From contig NC_092579.1 of NCBI RefSeq assembly GCF_037975245.1, positions 14,120,678-14,184,677 on the forward strand: DNA of 64,000 nucleotides, written 5' to 3'. Shown here one piece after another: positions 32,851 through 45,499 of this stretch. The position numbers and the translations under genes were made by a program. This DNA is from Apostichopus japonicus (taxonomy: Eukaryota > Echinodermata > Holothuroidea > Aspidochirotida > Stichopodidae). How positions within the stretch are numbered: the stretch's first letter is position 1; each line of letters opens with the position of its first letter. Under the pieces are notes generated by a model. The model searched no databases and was not told the DNA's origin. It saw nothing but the letters and a program-made list of their open reading frames with translations.

Positions 32851-33761
32851 CATGGGCGTCAGCAGGTTTCAGAAAGTGAGGGGGACACTATACTATCTAA
32901 GCGGAGCGCCACCATTGGTTGGCGCGTAGCGTACCAGAAAATTGTGGGTACATAAGACCCCCTAGATCGCAGGAGACGGCCTTCCTGAGTCGTTTTTAGT
33001 TACATCAGAACCAGATCTGTGAGGAGAAATTTTGTCTCACAAAACTAAATTCCGACAGAAAGTACTGGTAGAAAGATGCCGTTCTGGCACCAAGGGAGAC
33101 GAATTACACAGCGTCCATCTCAAACGAAATATTGAAAAAGTGGCGCCGTCACCTCCGGGATGAGTGGAGTGGTATATATAATACATGCATGTAGGTGCGA
33201 GACGTCAGTTGTTATGTGCCCAGGTACTTTAATAATAATAATCAGAAAAAGGCACCGCGCGCAGAGCGTGTGTAGCGCCCAGCCGGCACTCAACAATAAA
33301 GATCTACCATATCCGGCGAATACATGTAGCCTTAATTACTTAACCCCTACACCCCTATTCGTCCGTCCAGTCCAAGGGACTGGAGGTAGTGATATGAAGA
33401 TAGTAACTCATCACCATCTACCTGTATGGCTTACCTAATCCCTTGGAACCCATACAAACAACATGTGTGCAAGATTCAATACACTTTCGAATGGTCTCCC
33501 CCCCCCCCCCCGAACGAATTAAATGGGCAGATTTAGGATATTGGGAGAATGGGAGATAAATGACGGTGCAAGTGATAGATAGCAGGGGCCCAGGGAGTCC
33601 AGATTTCTTGACCTTAAATAGAAAATCGCGCATATGCATGTGATTTTTTTTAATAACTGCTCTGAAAAGTGGGTGGGACAAATGATATGATATCCCCTCC
33701 ACTTTTGAAAGTGGGGGGGGGGGACATGTCCCCCCCCGTCCCCCACCTGTTGACGCCCATG
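32851..33761. mobile_element. Complete 911-bp non-autonomous DNA transposon
   Basis: The termini CATGGGCGTCAGCAGGT and ACCTGTTGACGCCCATG are inverted repeats of 17 bp with one mismatch. The octamer TCTACTCA flanks both ends exactly (32843-32850 and 33762-33769), the target-duplication length typical of hAT elements. The interior holds a TCTAAGCGGAGCGCC repeat copy (32893-33015) and G/C-runs near 33498, 33712 and 33728. An open frame at 33160-33438 has no recognisable domain, so mobilisation would need enzymes in trans. Confidence 0.85.
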
Positions 33762-34129
33762 TCTACTCATGGCTGCGGCCCTGAAAGTATCTTCATCTTA
33801 TGTCTCCGATAAGGTGTATGTGCCCAGATTCCCAATAGTGTTTTTTTAAATGTAGGCTACTTATGATACCATATGTTTGCATGTTGTAGACATCTGCATA
33901 ACAAGATGATTTTATTCTTGTGTGCAAAGTTTAAGAATGTTTCCGGTTTTAGTTTAAGTTTCAATTTTATTAATCATGATAAAGGCCCTAAGTTACACAC
34001 GGATGTTAGATAGATACGTCTTACTCAATTAAAGTCCAATCACTTGTCAGATGTGACTTTTTAAAATATATTTAGGACTGACATTTCAATTCAGGGACCA
34101 AACAGAAGCAACTTGAAGATTTCTAGATG

Positions 34130-34250
34130 CGAGTCCGCTCCCCTGGCCCAGCCGAGGTGCTTCGCCCCTGGATCCCATCCGGGTATTAAGGCGGGCCCCT
34201 GAACCCCACCCGGTAAGGGCATTGCGCCAAAGCGCTCGCGGACTCCTTCA
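34130..34250 (-). repeat. GC-rich foldback repeat
   Basis: About 120 bp of strongly GC-rich sequence in AT-rich DNA. The edges GAGTCCGC and GCGGACTC are perfect inverted 8-mers and the inside contains several short self-complementary blocks (for example cccctgg and ccagggg on the reverse strand). Probably a structured SINE-like or foldback repeat; the family is not recognised. Confidence 0.55.
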
Positions 34251-34372
34251 GTGTTATCCTTGTTCAGTCATGAAAAATCACCCCAGGATAGAGAACCTGG
34301 GCACGAAAAACCAAACAACGAGTTACCTATAAACAAATTTGTTCTGTTGGAATCAAATTCGGCAGATTGAGA

Positions 34373-34404
34373 AGGGAGCTGCTACTCTTGAGTAGCTGCT
34401 CCCT
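34373..34404. repeat. Inverted-repeat hairpin with AGGGAGC stem
   Basis: AGGGAGCTGCTACTC and GAGTAGCTGCTCCCT pair over 15 bp with one mismatch and a two-base spacer. Confidence 0.85.
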
Positions 34405-34539
34405 GGTTTGAGTCAAGAACCGCTACCCATGAAGTGAGTGTAATGCGCGGTATGGTGTCTTTACAATATATCGCGGCTGTCAATGACTACACATGTCACG
34501 ATGTACTAAATACACTTGTACTTTACGGTACACTCACTC

Positions 34540-34650
34540 CTCATAGACAAAGCGCTAAGATTAAGAATAATAAAAACGGAACAGCGGCGGTAGTTCGAAA
34601 CCCTGGTGATTCGAATAACAATCGATTCAGTAATTTAATTATAATATAAG
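34540..34650 (+). other. Probable non-coding first exon of UBC9
   Basis: CpG-containing sequence (agcggcggtagttcgaaaccc) ends at ATATAAG followed by GTAAGTG, a near-ideal donor at 34651. The next compatible acceptor is ttttgtttacag at 36691-36702, 54 bp before the UBC9 start codon. The 5' limit is unknown. Inferred from splice signals only. Confidence 0.4.
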
Positions 34651-36756
34651 GTAAGTGTTGCACTACGTTAAGAATCTGCAAACAGTCTATCCCTTCTCCA
34701 AAACGTTAATTCAATCTAATGATTTCATCGGTAATTCCGTGTAATGCTTGCCGACGTTGAGTACAGATTTACGTAGGCTACATTTCATCTTCATTAACTG
34801 AGTATTGTACAATAGATACGATAGGCTAAGCGCCTAAGCGATCTTTGGCGCTTTTGCTGTAGCCTAGCATTAATAGTACAGATTGCAGTGTTGCGCGGTG
34901 GCTAACGATAAGTTGGGCTTGTAGGTTTTCCAAACCTTTTCTATTACAGTAGGCTACGGAGTCCGTTCATATTCATGGGGTCTACAGTCATATTTTATAG
35001 AAATATGATGGTATATGAACAGTGTATGAACAAGGTGCCTTTCCAGCGGCCAATACAGTAATTAGTATGACATGGCCTAGGCTAGGCTTAGGCCAGTTAG
35101 GGCTGAGGTGTTTGCTATCATTATATAGCCTACTGCGCCAAGCATTAAAAATAAGCATCTAGACTAAGCTGCTTGGCCTAAGTTACCGTTAGGCTAGTCC
35201 AAAAAAACTGTAATGTAGGCGATGCATTTGAATTGCAGTTAGCAATGGCAGAGATTCCAGTCTAGAAGCTATTTCATTGGATCACAAGTCAGACCAACAA
35301 TGCTTCTTGAGGTTAGGCAATTTACAATATTAAGTCAACACAGAAAATAACTCTGTATTTGTTATCTGCAACTTATTCCAGCAGGATTGAGTTTGATATG
35401 CTTAGGGCGGAATGTTAAGCCATGTCCTAGACCTATGTTAAAGTGAAACAGGTCAAAACTTAAAATGGCCAGTCACCAAGATATTGTTCCATTTGTTGAA
35501 TTTTTGATGCAACAATGTAGGACTCCAAAATGTTTGTTGACTTTCTGATAGGCTTTGTCAGCTTGTGTTCCTTGCTGAAGATAAAGGAATCTATGAAATG
35601 GTATTTTTAGGCCTAGCCTGTTTATGCATCTGTGGCTCATGAACACCATGAATCAAGAAATGCTTGGTGGGTGAGCTTCATACGTGGTATGTGAATCAGG
35701 AATAGTGAGTAGTAAAATCCTACTGGTTTGTTGAGGTCAAAGGTCATTAGATGTCAACAGAGTTCACAGTCTGAAAATACAACACAATAACTTCAAAAGC
35801 AAAGTTTTAATGAACTTCATATTGAGCATGTTAGTCCACCTTAGTCCACCTAAGTAGTGAGCACAAGAACTGAATGTCATTTATGAAGGTCAACCACCAT
35901 TTGAGGGCACCACAGGTTAAAGTCAGAAAACCTACTACTATAAATATTAAGAAACAACGGTCGGTGGTAATCTGTCATATGTACAGAAGTTTGTAGATGT
36001 ACCTTGGTGAGTAAATGATCCATATTGTTATCTGTTGACATTTAATGTCATTCCAGATCAGCAGAGGTCACAAGTCAGGTAAATTTCTGGGTTCTCTCTT
36101 TCACCATCCACTGGGAAAGCCACTCACTCACCCAGTCTGCTCTGGTCCCTTATCCAAAACAGATCCACTGAAAAAGTTGAGATTCAATAACAGCCTTTTG
36201 ACATTGCAATGCTCTTACAAAGTTGTAGAGCATCAGTGGGAGTAATTTTTAGTGTACAAGACTATACACCTTTTGTGTGGTAATTTGGGATGGTTCGATG
36301 CTTACAATAGTTCAAAACTAATAAATATTGTTACACTTGTGTGCAGCAATTTGTCCATATTCCATTTTAGTTATGCAAGACCAGATACTGTAAACTAAAG
36401 TGTTTGCTGTAACATCTCACTGGATGATGTGTCCATTGATCAGATTTGTCAGGAGGACTCTGTGAACATCCAATGGAGGAACTACTGCAGTATGAATGCA
36501 TACATTCTTTTTACATGGCTATAGCTGTTACGCAGAGAAAACATAATTGTGAAATCATGTAGTCACACTCCAAAGGAATTGTTCAGATACTTTGTAGTGT
36601 CCAAAACAAACAGGAAAACATGTGCATGGAAAACATAAATTTAGGACCACAATTTTCTTTGATCATTCTGTATACATAATGAACCTTTCATTTTGTTTAC
36701 AGGTCAACTGAACACATTTTGGAAACTATAAAAATCACCATAGCAACAGCAACAGG

Positions 36757-39700
36757 ATGTCTGGTATAAGTGGTATTGCGGTTGCACGGTTGTCAGAAGA
36801 GAGAAAGGCATGGAGGAAAGACCATCCATTTGTAAGTTGCACCTAATTTGTAAAAAGAAAAAAAAAAGAGTAAAAATGAGGAAGATTGAGTGATCCATGT
36901 TATGATTCTACTTTAGCAAGGTCTTCAGAGGTAGAATGACAAATAAAGAAAGAAAAACTCAACATTATGTGACAATGAAACAGGTGTATGGTAAATGGAA
37001 CTTATGAATAGAATTGAAAAAGTTTATGACTACTGTAGAAGGCGACAAATACATGTAAATAAACGTAGTTTGATTTATACTAAAAGTGAACAGAGTTGAC
37101 CTCCTAAGGACTCCCCGACACCCTCACCTGCCTCTCAATAAAAAAAAAAAAAATAAATACTGAAGAAACAGTGACAGAATAGTTTCACCTTTGTCTTAGC
37201 TCAGGGACAGTTGTCCCTGATATTGAATTTTTCTCAAGACTTTGGAAGTTTGAAAATAATTTGGTTGACAAACAAGACTAGTGTTTAATGGTAGGTAAGT
37301 GTCCAAGATGCGATAAAACACATGATTGTCCCTCGAACAACTGTAAGGATAATTTCTTTTGTCCAAGAGGAGAATTTTAGTCGTCCATGACCACTGTTGA
37401 TAGCCCTCAATGAGATGAGGGCTAATATTTAAACATTATTAGGTCTGTGTGTCATACTTATACAATAAGTTGCACTTGACATTCTCATCAAACTGCTAAC
37501 TTAGAAAGTAATGTAAGCACAGAATGAATTCACAGTGTCAACTTTATGTCTTTATAACAGCAACCTCATATTCAATAATTAAGAAATTATCTATCTCCTT
37601 TTTCTAACATGCTACAAATTCCGAACGATGCATGGTAATGTTCAGGATCTCTTCAAATTTGTAAGCCTTGCATGGAAACTGTCTCTTGTATCGTTTGCCA
37701 TGAAACAGAGAGTTCCCAGAAAAGTCTTAGCAAAACCAAAAGTACTTTGACTGTCTTAAGCAGCTTACTGTACTTTCATTTTCTTAATTTTCAGGGATTT
37801 GTTGCCAAGCCTACGAAAAATGCAGACGGCACTTTAAATCTAATGGTCTGGGAATGTGGTAAGTTGTTTTAAAATAATGGAATTTACTGCTGTGTAGAGT
37901 GAAAAGGAATGGAAATTTTTGATACACAGCAGTATGCCTTGATTTGTCCTGTTTTTATTTCCTCTCCAAAGATCATCAGTGGTAAATTGTTGAACTGCTC
38001 TTGACATTTGTGGCCAACTGGCCATACATGTGATTCATGTAACAAGTTAAGGCAACTTTACCTTGAAGTAATTCTTTTCATACTTTTTGTTCTCAAGTGC
38101 AATACCTGCTACTAAATTTTTCCTGGGAACACACATCAACAGCTTATAACTGTACAACATTTGCCTGTTCACTTTGGTGATCCAATTAATTAGTTTCCCA
38201 GAGATTTTCTATTGTTTGGTTTCGATGATAATCATAATCTTTGCATTCATGATGACGAACAGTATGTGTGCGCTTAGGTGTTTGTGTGAGTGCTTTGCGA
38301 CGACCAGCTTGTAAACACTATATCTCAGACCAATTGCATATTTGGTGTGTAGAAGTACCATAGTGAGTACAAGAAGCCTATTGTTTTTTTCGTGGAAGTC
38401 AAAGGTCATTTGAGGTCACCAGGAGTCAAATTGTGAAAACCTTGTAAACACGATATCTCAAGAAGCGAAGCTTGGGCAGACCTCATAATTGGTGTGCAGA
38501 AGTACCACACTGAGTGCAAGAAGCCTATTGTGTTTGGTGGAGATTAAAGGTCATTTGCAGTCATCAGAGATCAAATTGTGAAAACCTTGTAAACATGATA
38601 TTTCAATATTGGAAGCTTGGGCAGATCTCATACTTGGTATGAAGGTGTATAACATTGAGTAAAAGAAGCCTATAGATTTTGGTGGATGTCAAAGGTCATT
38701 TCGGGGACAACAGGTCAAATCGTGAAAGCCTTGTACAAGTGATATTGGAAGAAAGGAACCTTGGACAGATCTATATTTGGTTTCATTTCAAATTTAAGGA
38801 GCCTATTATTGCTTTTGGTGGAGTTCAAAGGTCATTTGAAGCCAACAAACGCCAAACATTTACTTCACTGCCCTCTTACCTGTCTCTCTACGCTAACACA
38901 CCTTCCTAAACATAATATCCCAAGGGAACGGTGGACAGATCGCATATTTGGTATGTAGTAAGTGTACCACATTGAGTACAGGTAAAATGCCTAATGTTGT
39001 GGATGGAGGTGTCAATGGTTATTTGGGTTCACCAGGGGTCAAATTGTAAAAAACATGTTTTACACAATATTTCAATAAGGACAGAAGCCATATATATTTA
39101 GTATGTTGTATCAATTACATTTAGTATAAGAAGCCTGTTGTTGAGGTCAATGGTCATTTCAGGAGAGCCTATGTCATTTTGAAGTATTGTTTGTCACATT
39201 ACACTGCTTTTCAAGTGCTGTATTACTAATACTAAGATCAAGTATGTTGCAAACCCTCACTATACATTATATCAGATTCATGAAGAAAACTGCTCATGTT
39301 ACATCATCGAAACCACATTACCACAATGCATTTTGCATTCAGGTTTTTCTGGTAGCATACAGATACTTGTAGGGAATGCAAGTTGGTGCAGACCAAAATG
39401 TGTTTCTGTCTGGTTTGGAAGTTAAACATTTTTTTTAAAATACTTGTTGTCTCTCTTAGTGCATTAAGAATGAGGCTTGATCTAATCTGAGTAATTTTAA
39501 ACAAATTACATTTCCAGAAATTCACTGCCATGGCAAGGGAGTGTTTTTGAAGTTTTCAGAAGGCATAAAACATTTGTAGTGTGGGGAGTTTGTTATACTA
39601 CAGAGCCTAAACTTGTGATAAGGAATTTCAATATGTCTCAAAGAACTTCTTTTCTTTTTCCCCCTCATGTAATGTAATTACTATCCTCAATTGTTGGGAC

Positions 39701-42700
39701 CTGCTGATTTAGGTACAAAATTTCTATGTGTCCTGCAAGATCATTGTCATGTTCTCCCCCTACTTGCTGCTACTACCCCCTTTCATCACCCTTTCTGGTC
39801 CGCTGTAATAACAATTCATTGTGTAAACCATCGTTCACATCTTGCAATTTTGATGTTGTGGTTCCACCACATTGGGCACAATGACTATATTTCTGCTTCC
39901 GGTATTCCCGGTAACAGTGAATGTGGAGGGCTTGATTTACAAACCACAAACCATTGTGGTGGAAAAGCATTGTTGGCAACTGTTCCATACATTAAACATC
40001 TGTGACTAACATTTTGTTCTTTCTTAATACTAAATACCTGATAGCTTGCCAAGGCATGATGGGTTTAATTGTCTTAGGCTTCATACTTTATCCTTACTTA
40101 AAACTAAAACCTTAGTGAAGGTTGACAGGATGGAACAGTCAAGCCAGTGTTTTTAGCAGTTGAGGGCATAATCTCATGTTTGACCAACTATTTAGTACTT
40201 TCTGTTGATATGGAAACAGTGGAAGTAATCTACATATAACTGAATGGTTTCATGGTCTCATTAACCACATTGCTCTCACTTTGTTTTCCTTTTCATTTGT
40301 TCCTATCCGAAGCAATTCCAGGAAAGAAAGCGGTATGTATTCATATTATTTGAAGCTAGGGGTGGGAGAGGAGTGGTGGGAGATGTTTTGGGAGAGACAG
40401 CATAACAACGGAATAATTTTGATATATTATCATAATATTCTATGGTATTATATTAAAATATATATCATTTGTTGTTCATTTTGAGGGAGTAGACCTGTAT
40501 GATATTTGGTAAACAAATCATCTTACTGCCAAAAAGGAAAAAAAATGATTTTACATCAAATTGTGAATTATTCATGTTTCTCTGGTACTGTGTCCAAAAA
40601 TAGGACACTGAGGTCGCTGCAGCATCCTGCAGCCAGGCTGCATAAGATGTTATCTTGTGCTGGTGTGCCAAGATAACCCTCTATTGTCGGATATCGGCTG
40701 CAGGGGGGGGGGGGGGTTGCAGTCGCTCACAGGTTTCTCTTTGATTACATTGTGCCTGACTTCTTTCATCTCTTCTCATGGTAACATATTTTCAGTCTTA
40801 CCTTCTTTTTCTGTTTTCTTGCTCCTACAGACACCATGGGAAGGTGGAGTTTACAATTTGCGTATGATATTCAAAGATGATTATCCATCGTCGCCACCAA
40901 AGTGTAAGTCATATTTTGTTTATTTTTAAACATTTTGGGGCCCAAGTGATCGATGATTGCTGGAATAAGATCCGGTATAACTTGGGAAGCCTTGGCCTAC
41001 AAGCTGGAGTTATCATCCAGGGCTGAGGGCTCCTCTGGAAAGCAGTGCTTCTGCACTGAGCAGGACTACTCTCATTAAAGATGACAATAATTAAAAAGAA
41101 AAAGAAAAAGGTATCCAGCATTGTCCATTTAAGTTTGTCTGTACAGTACAGTATGTGTGTATCTTTGTCCAGTTGTCTTCCTGTGTGTGTGTTTGTCTAT
41201 CATTATGGCTGTTTTTATGTCCATATTTTTGTGGTGTTCATTCATTTGTTACAGATGTCAATATGTTTCACTAAACTTTGAAAACATTTGCAGGTAATGG
41301 AGTGTAAAACAACCAGTTCAAGTTGTTGACAAATAACAAGTACTGATTTGATGCTTGCAGTGCATTGAAGGGACTGACAATTTTGAGGCCTGGGTGGCAC
41401 ATATGAGCAAAACTAATATAGCTAGTGGTGCACATTTCAATTTTCAAAGGACACAGATGGTGTAATTTTCTCTTTAGTTCTGACAATGACATAATAGTTC
41501 TTACAATGACATAATAATTTATAGCTGTTCTTATGGTTGATAAGCTGTTGGTTTTCCTAATCTAGACTAGAATAAATTAGACTAGTTAGAGTTAGAACTA
41601 CTGTGTTATAGCACAAGTCTATGATTTCAACATTTTCATGAAGTGAATAATGCAAAAAGTACCCAGATGGCAGAAACAATAAAGTTTTATAGGTTTTGCT
41701 GATAGTAGGGTGATCGTTTGACGGGCACAACAACATTTTTCTGGAAAATATGAAGAGAGGAAAACAACAAATATGATAGGTTAATTTTATTTCACCTATT
41801 ACTTTCCTGTCTCCATTCTACTTATGCAATCAAGTCAATGAAAGCTACAAGAGTTGCTAATATTTTCACAATTTTTTCCAGATTTTTCTGAAAAATGTCA
41901 AAAAGATAATAACAGAGGTCAATTGTCAGTGTCGTTTTCATTCTTCTTTAATAAACAGCTTCCATTTTGCCTCATCTTTTTTTTCTCCCTCTTCTTTTTC
42001 AGGTAAATTTGAACCCCCTCTATTCCACCCTAATGTCTATCCATCAGGCACAGTATGTTTATCACTACTTGATGAAGATAAAGATTGGAGGCCTGCAGTA
42101 ACTATCAAACAGGTAAACGTACAACGTGTTAACCTGTGTGAAACTTTTAAGAATCTTCCTTACTATTAATACATATATATATATATATATATATCTAAAT
42201 AGATGTTTTATCACATGTTACCTTTTTGATATTGGATAGATCTTTGAACTCACTTTTATAAATAGTTTTTATCTATACTGGTTTTAATAAATGAATGAAA
42301 AAATTAATTATTGTAAATCTAGTGGGGATGAAATTCACCATCTGAAAAATAAATGTTAGGAATAAGAACAAGAAATGGTAATTGTTAGTGTACAATCTAG
42401 ATACACTGTTCCATCGATGAGGTAAGAATTCTGAAAGGTTATTAATTTAATTTCCCTATAAAAACCAAATTTGCAATAATCTCTGATTTTTATGTATTTT
42501 ATGGTATTACAGATATATTGTCTTAGCCTTTCCTCTAGGTTTCTTGAGCTTCTCTGTCATATCGTCAAGACAAGCTCAGATTTTGTGCATTACAGATTTC
42601 TATTTTCCATTAAAGAGTTCTGAGGTTTATCATAAGTTCCATTGCAATCGACGTAACAACCGCGTTGGTGCCGGTTTAAGTTTGCAAGGTTTATTTGCAA

Positions 42701-43817
42701 ATGTCAATTTACCTCAACCTGTTATTATCTATGATTGATATATGATAAGATTTGGAAAGCCTCTGAGCCTACACTTTCAACAAAAACATAGAAGCTTGTC
42801 GAAACTGATGTTATTTGCAGATATTAGTTTTGGTTTTCTTTTTACAGATCCTCCTCGGAATTCAAGATCTTCTAAATGATCCTAACATCAAGGACCCTGC
42901 ACAAGCAGAAGCATACTCAATCTACACGTAAGTTAATGCCTGGCCCCTTAAAGCTCCGTATCAAAGCAGCTTTTTTGAGTTGGATTCCGACTTCTGTGTC
43001 AGTCCGGCAGGACACTGCCCGACTGAAAGCGATCTAAAATTGCCTCGTCAAATTAAACATTGAAGATGGTGGATAGTTTGGGAGATGGCTCTTTGATAAT
43101 CAAGAGGAATGATCAAGATTTTTGCCAAGGTATTAAGTCTCGTCTGGCTTAATTTCCCCTATGACTGATCATATGATAGGTTATAGTTGGTACCCCAAAG
43201 CGTTGATTTTTCTGTGTATGTCTGTTGTGACGTCACAGTAGTTCTCCAAAGGTGAAAGGCCTATGAAGTGTGTTTGTGTAGCCTAACCATTAGGTTATCA
43301 TTTGTGTATAGGCTTCATAGTTAGCCATAAGATGTGTTTTGGTCTTGAAAATGTCTGGAATTTCCCCTTTTTGTAAAGCATGGGCAATATGGCTTTGTTT
43401 AATTTTGTTGATTCTTGGTTAGATATTAATGACTTAATTTACAAATACTGTCTTGATATCATTTTAACAGTGGCATGTGGTACCACCAGATTGCAGCAAG
43501 TCTGTACAAAATGCAATTTAACATCTCAATCTCATATACAAACATAAATATAAATTTCTGGTGCTTGTTGGCACTTTTAATGCCACTCAACACTTGTGTA
43601 CATCTGTTACTGCCAAATATAAAGAATTTCAACCTTTTTCTTGTTAACTACTAAGAAGAAAATGTTTAGCATTTTATAATCTAGGACTAAGTCATATTGA
43701 CCTTTTTTGACCTACGTCTCTGTCTTTTCCTCCCCGATTTCGATCGGCAGGCAAAATCGAATCGATTACGACAAGAGAGTCCGGACTCAGGCCAAGGCTC
43801 ACGCACCGAAAAACTGA
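36757..43817 (+). CDS. UBE2I: SUMO-conjugating enzyme UBC9 (E2), seven coding exons
   Basis: UBC9 accepts SUMO from the SAE1/SAE2 E1 and transfers it to substrate lysines, mainly in the nucleus. Exons 36757-36831, 37795-37858, 40313-40332, 40831-40903, 42003-42112, 42848-42927 and 43751-43817 join in phase into 162 residues (human 158). All introns are GT-AG. Visible UBC-fold landmarks: [47 protein letters not shown] with catalytic Cys96 (human Cys93) and Asn88 of the HPN motif, [19 protein letters not shown], and Asp130 (human Asp127). Ser74 matches the human Ser71 phosphosite. The start is the only ATG in register. The N terminus carries a 3-residue Ser-Gly-Ile duplication. A 5' UTR exon begins at 36703, and AATAAA lies at 43924 and 44086. 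Introns 2-4 carry repeats. Confidence 0.97.
38330..39160 (+). repeat. ~130-bp tandem repeat with AGGTCA motifs in UBC9 intron 2
   Basis: About six diverged units share tttggtgtgtagaagtacca, gagtacaagaagcctattg, caaaggtcatttgaggtcac, gtcaaattgtgaaaaccttg and taaacacgatatctcaa. Single or partial units occur at 13036, 35690-35940 and 51480-51720. The best unit holds AGGTCA-tttg-AGGTCA at 38403-38418. The tail of the array is strongly diverged. Confidence 0.85.
42171..42196. repeat. Short (TA)n in UBC9 intron 5
   Basis: About 25 bp of TA repeats 60 bp after the exon 5 donor. Confidence 0.9.
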
Positions 43818-43923
43818 CGAGGAATTTGATGAACATTGTTCCTTTTTTTTTGGTTTTAGCCAGATCCATTAATATCATGCGAGCTCTGGAGTCAGACTGA
43901 AAACATACAAAAAAAGGTGAAAT

Positions 43924-43929
43924 AATAAA
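43924..43929 (+). terminator. Candidate polyadenylation signal of UBC9
   Basis: AATAAA 107 bp after the stop codon. A second AATAAA lies at 44086-44091. Which is used cannot be read from sequence. Confidence 0.4.
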
Positions 43930-44236
43930 ACTTTCAACAATAGTACTTTATTTGCCAAGTGTTCCTTGCAAGGAAGGAAAGTTTGTTGACACCCTTCGGA
44001 GACATCTTGAGACAGCTCTTCTTCATTTTTCACTGTACATATATATAAACCTTAGTGTCAAGTTGGAAATCATTCGTGGACAGAGAATAAACATTCCTTC
44101 CAGAGGAAAAAACACATCTTTGGTTCTGAAAAGCTGCTCCACTATTAGTAAGTCTTTGGAATGAAACCACGAAGACGACGACGAAAGAAAATCAGTGAGG
44201 CTGCTTTGAGTATGCTTCAGCACTCCAAAGAAGTGT

Positions 44237-45180
44237 GTTAACAAGCATTTAAGTTAACAATAGACATTGCTGAATATTTTGTCACTATTATGCATAAGAC
44301 TGTTAACAAGCATTTAAGTTAACTAAAGACATTGCATAATATTTTGCCACTATTATGCATCAGACTGTTAACAAGCATTTACGTTACCTAGACAGAGACA
44401 GTGCAGACTCTTTTGGCACTATTATGCATAGGACTGTTAACAAGCATTTAGGTTAACTAAAGACATTGCAGATTATTTTTTCACTTAAGGATTCACAGGT
44501 CCATGTTATGGAGCTATTAAGAGTTACCTATAGACATGGCAGAATATTTTGTCACTATGATGCATAAGACTGTGTTAACAAGCATTTAAGTTACCGATAG
44601 ACAATGCAGACTCTTTTGGCACTATAGGATGCATAAGTCTGTGTTGGCCAGCTATTTAGCTTAACCTATAAACAGTGCAGAATATTTGTCACAATGATGC
44701 ATAAGTTTGTTTTAGCAAGCATTTCAGTTACCTATAGACAATGCAGACTATTTGTCACTGAAGGATTCATAGGTCCATGGTATGGAGCTGTTTAGAGTTA
44801 CCTATAAACATGGCAGAATATTTTGTCATTAGAGGATGCATAATACTGTGTTAGCAAGCATTTAAGTTACCTAAAGACAATGCAGACTACTTAGGGACTG
44901 CAATTTATAGGTTTGTGTTAGGGAGCTGTTAAGAGTTACCTATAGACATGGCAGAATATTTTGTCATAAGAGGATGCATAAGTCTGTTTTAGCAAGCATT
45001 TAAGTTACCTATAGGAAATGCAAACTATTTATCACTGAAGAATACATAGGTCCATGTGATGGAGCTGTTAAGAGTTACCTATAGACATTGCAGACTATTT
45101 TGTGACTACAATTTGTAAGTTTGTGTTAGGGAGCTGTTAAGAGTTACCTATAGACATTGCATACTATTTATTTCATCACA
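44237..45180 (+). repeat. ~68-bp tandem repeat downstream of UBC9
   Basis: GTTAACAAGCATTTA marks units at 44237, 44302, 44367, 44436 and about 44574 (spacing 65-70 bp, one double). Later units keep agttacctatagacattgca, gaatattttgtcact and gcataagtctgt. About 13-14 units decay progressively to the right, with traces to about 45500. Depending on the polyadenylation site used it could lie in a long 3' UTR. Confidence 0.9.
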
Positions 45181-45499
45181 ATTCTGCAAAAAGGAGCCTG
45201 TCAAGGGTTTCCTACAGTAGGTAGAATGCAGAGTAGTTTGCTACTTAGCAGATCTATGTGTCTCAGTTTCTGAGCTGGTATTAAGAGTAATCTAAAGAAT
45301 GTTTACCATTTGTGCTGTTGATGGTTGCAGGAGCTAGTTAGAGCAACTCATAAAGTACATGCTATTTTTCCACTGATAGGTGCATAATATCAGTGTTAGG
45401 GAGCAGCGAAGACTGCTATATAACACAGATTAATTTGCAGTTGTTGGATGTGTAACTCCCTGTATCAGGGCTGGTAAAAGTTACCTGTATAATGCAGAC

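Noticed and set aside
35571-35610. Second hammerhead candidate (ctgaagataaagg...gaaatgg)
   Set aside because: No stem II pairing and no cleavage triplet at the right spacing.
39691-40005. 104-codon open frame in UBC9 intron 2
   Set aside because: Intronic, no recognisable domain, and no splice sites joining it to the UBC9 frame.
43687-43878. Minus-strand open frame
   Set aside because: Antisense shadow of the last UBC9 coding exon.
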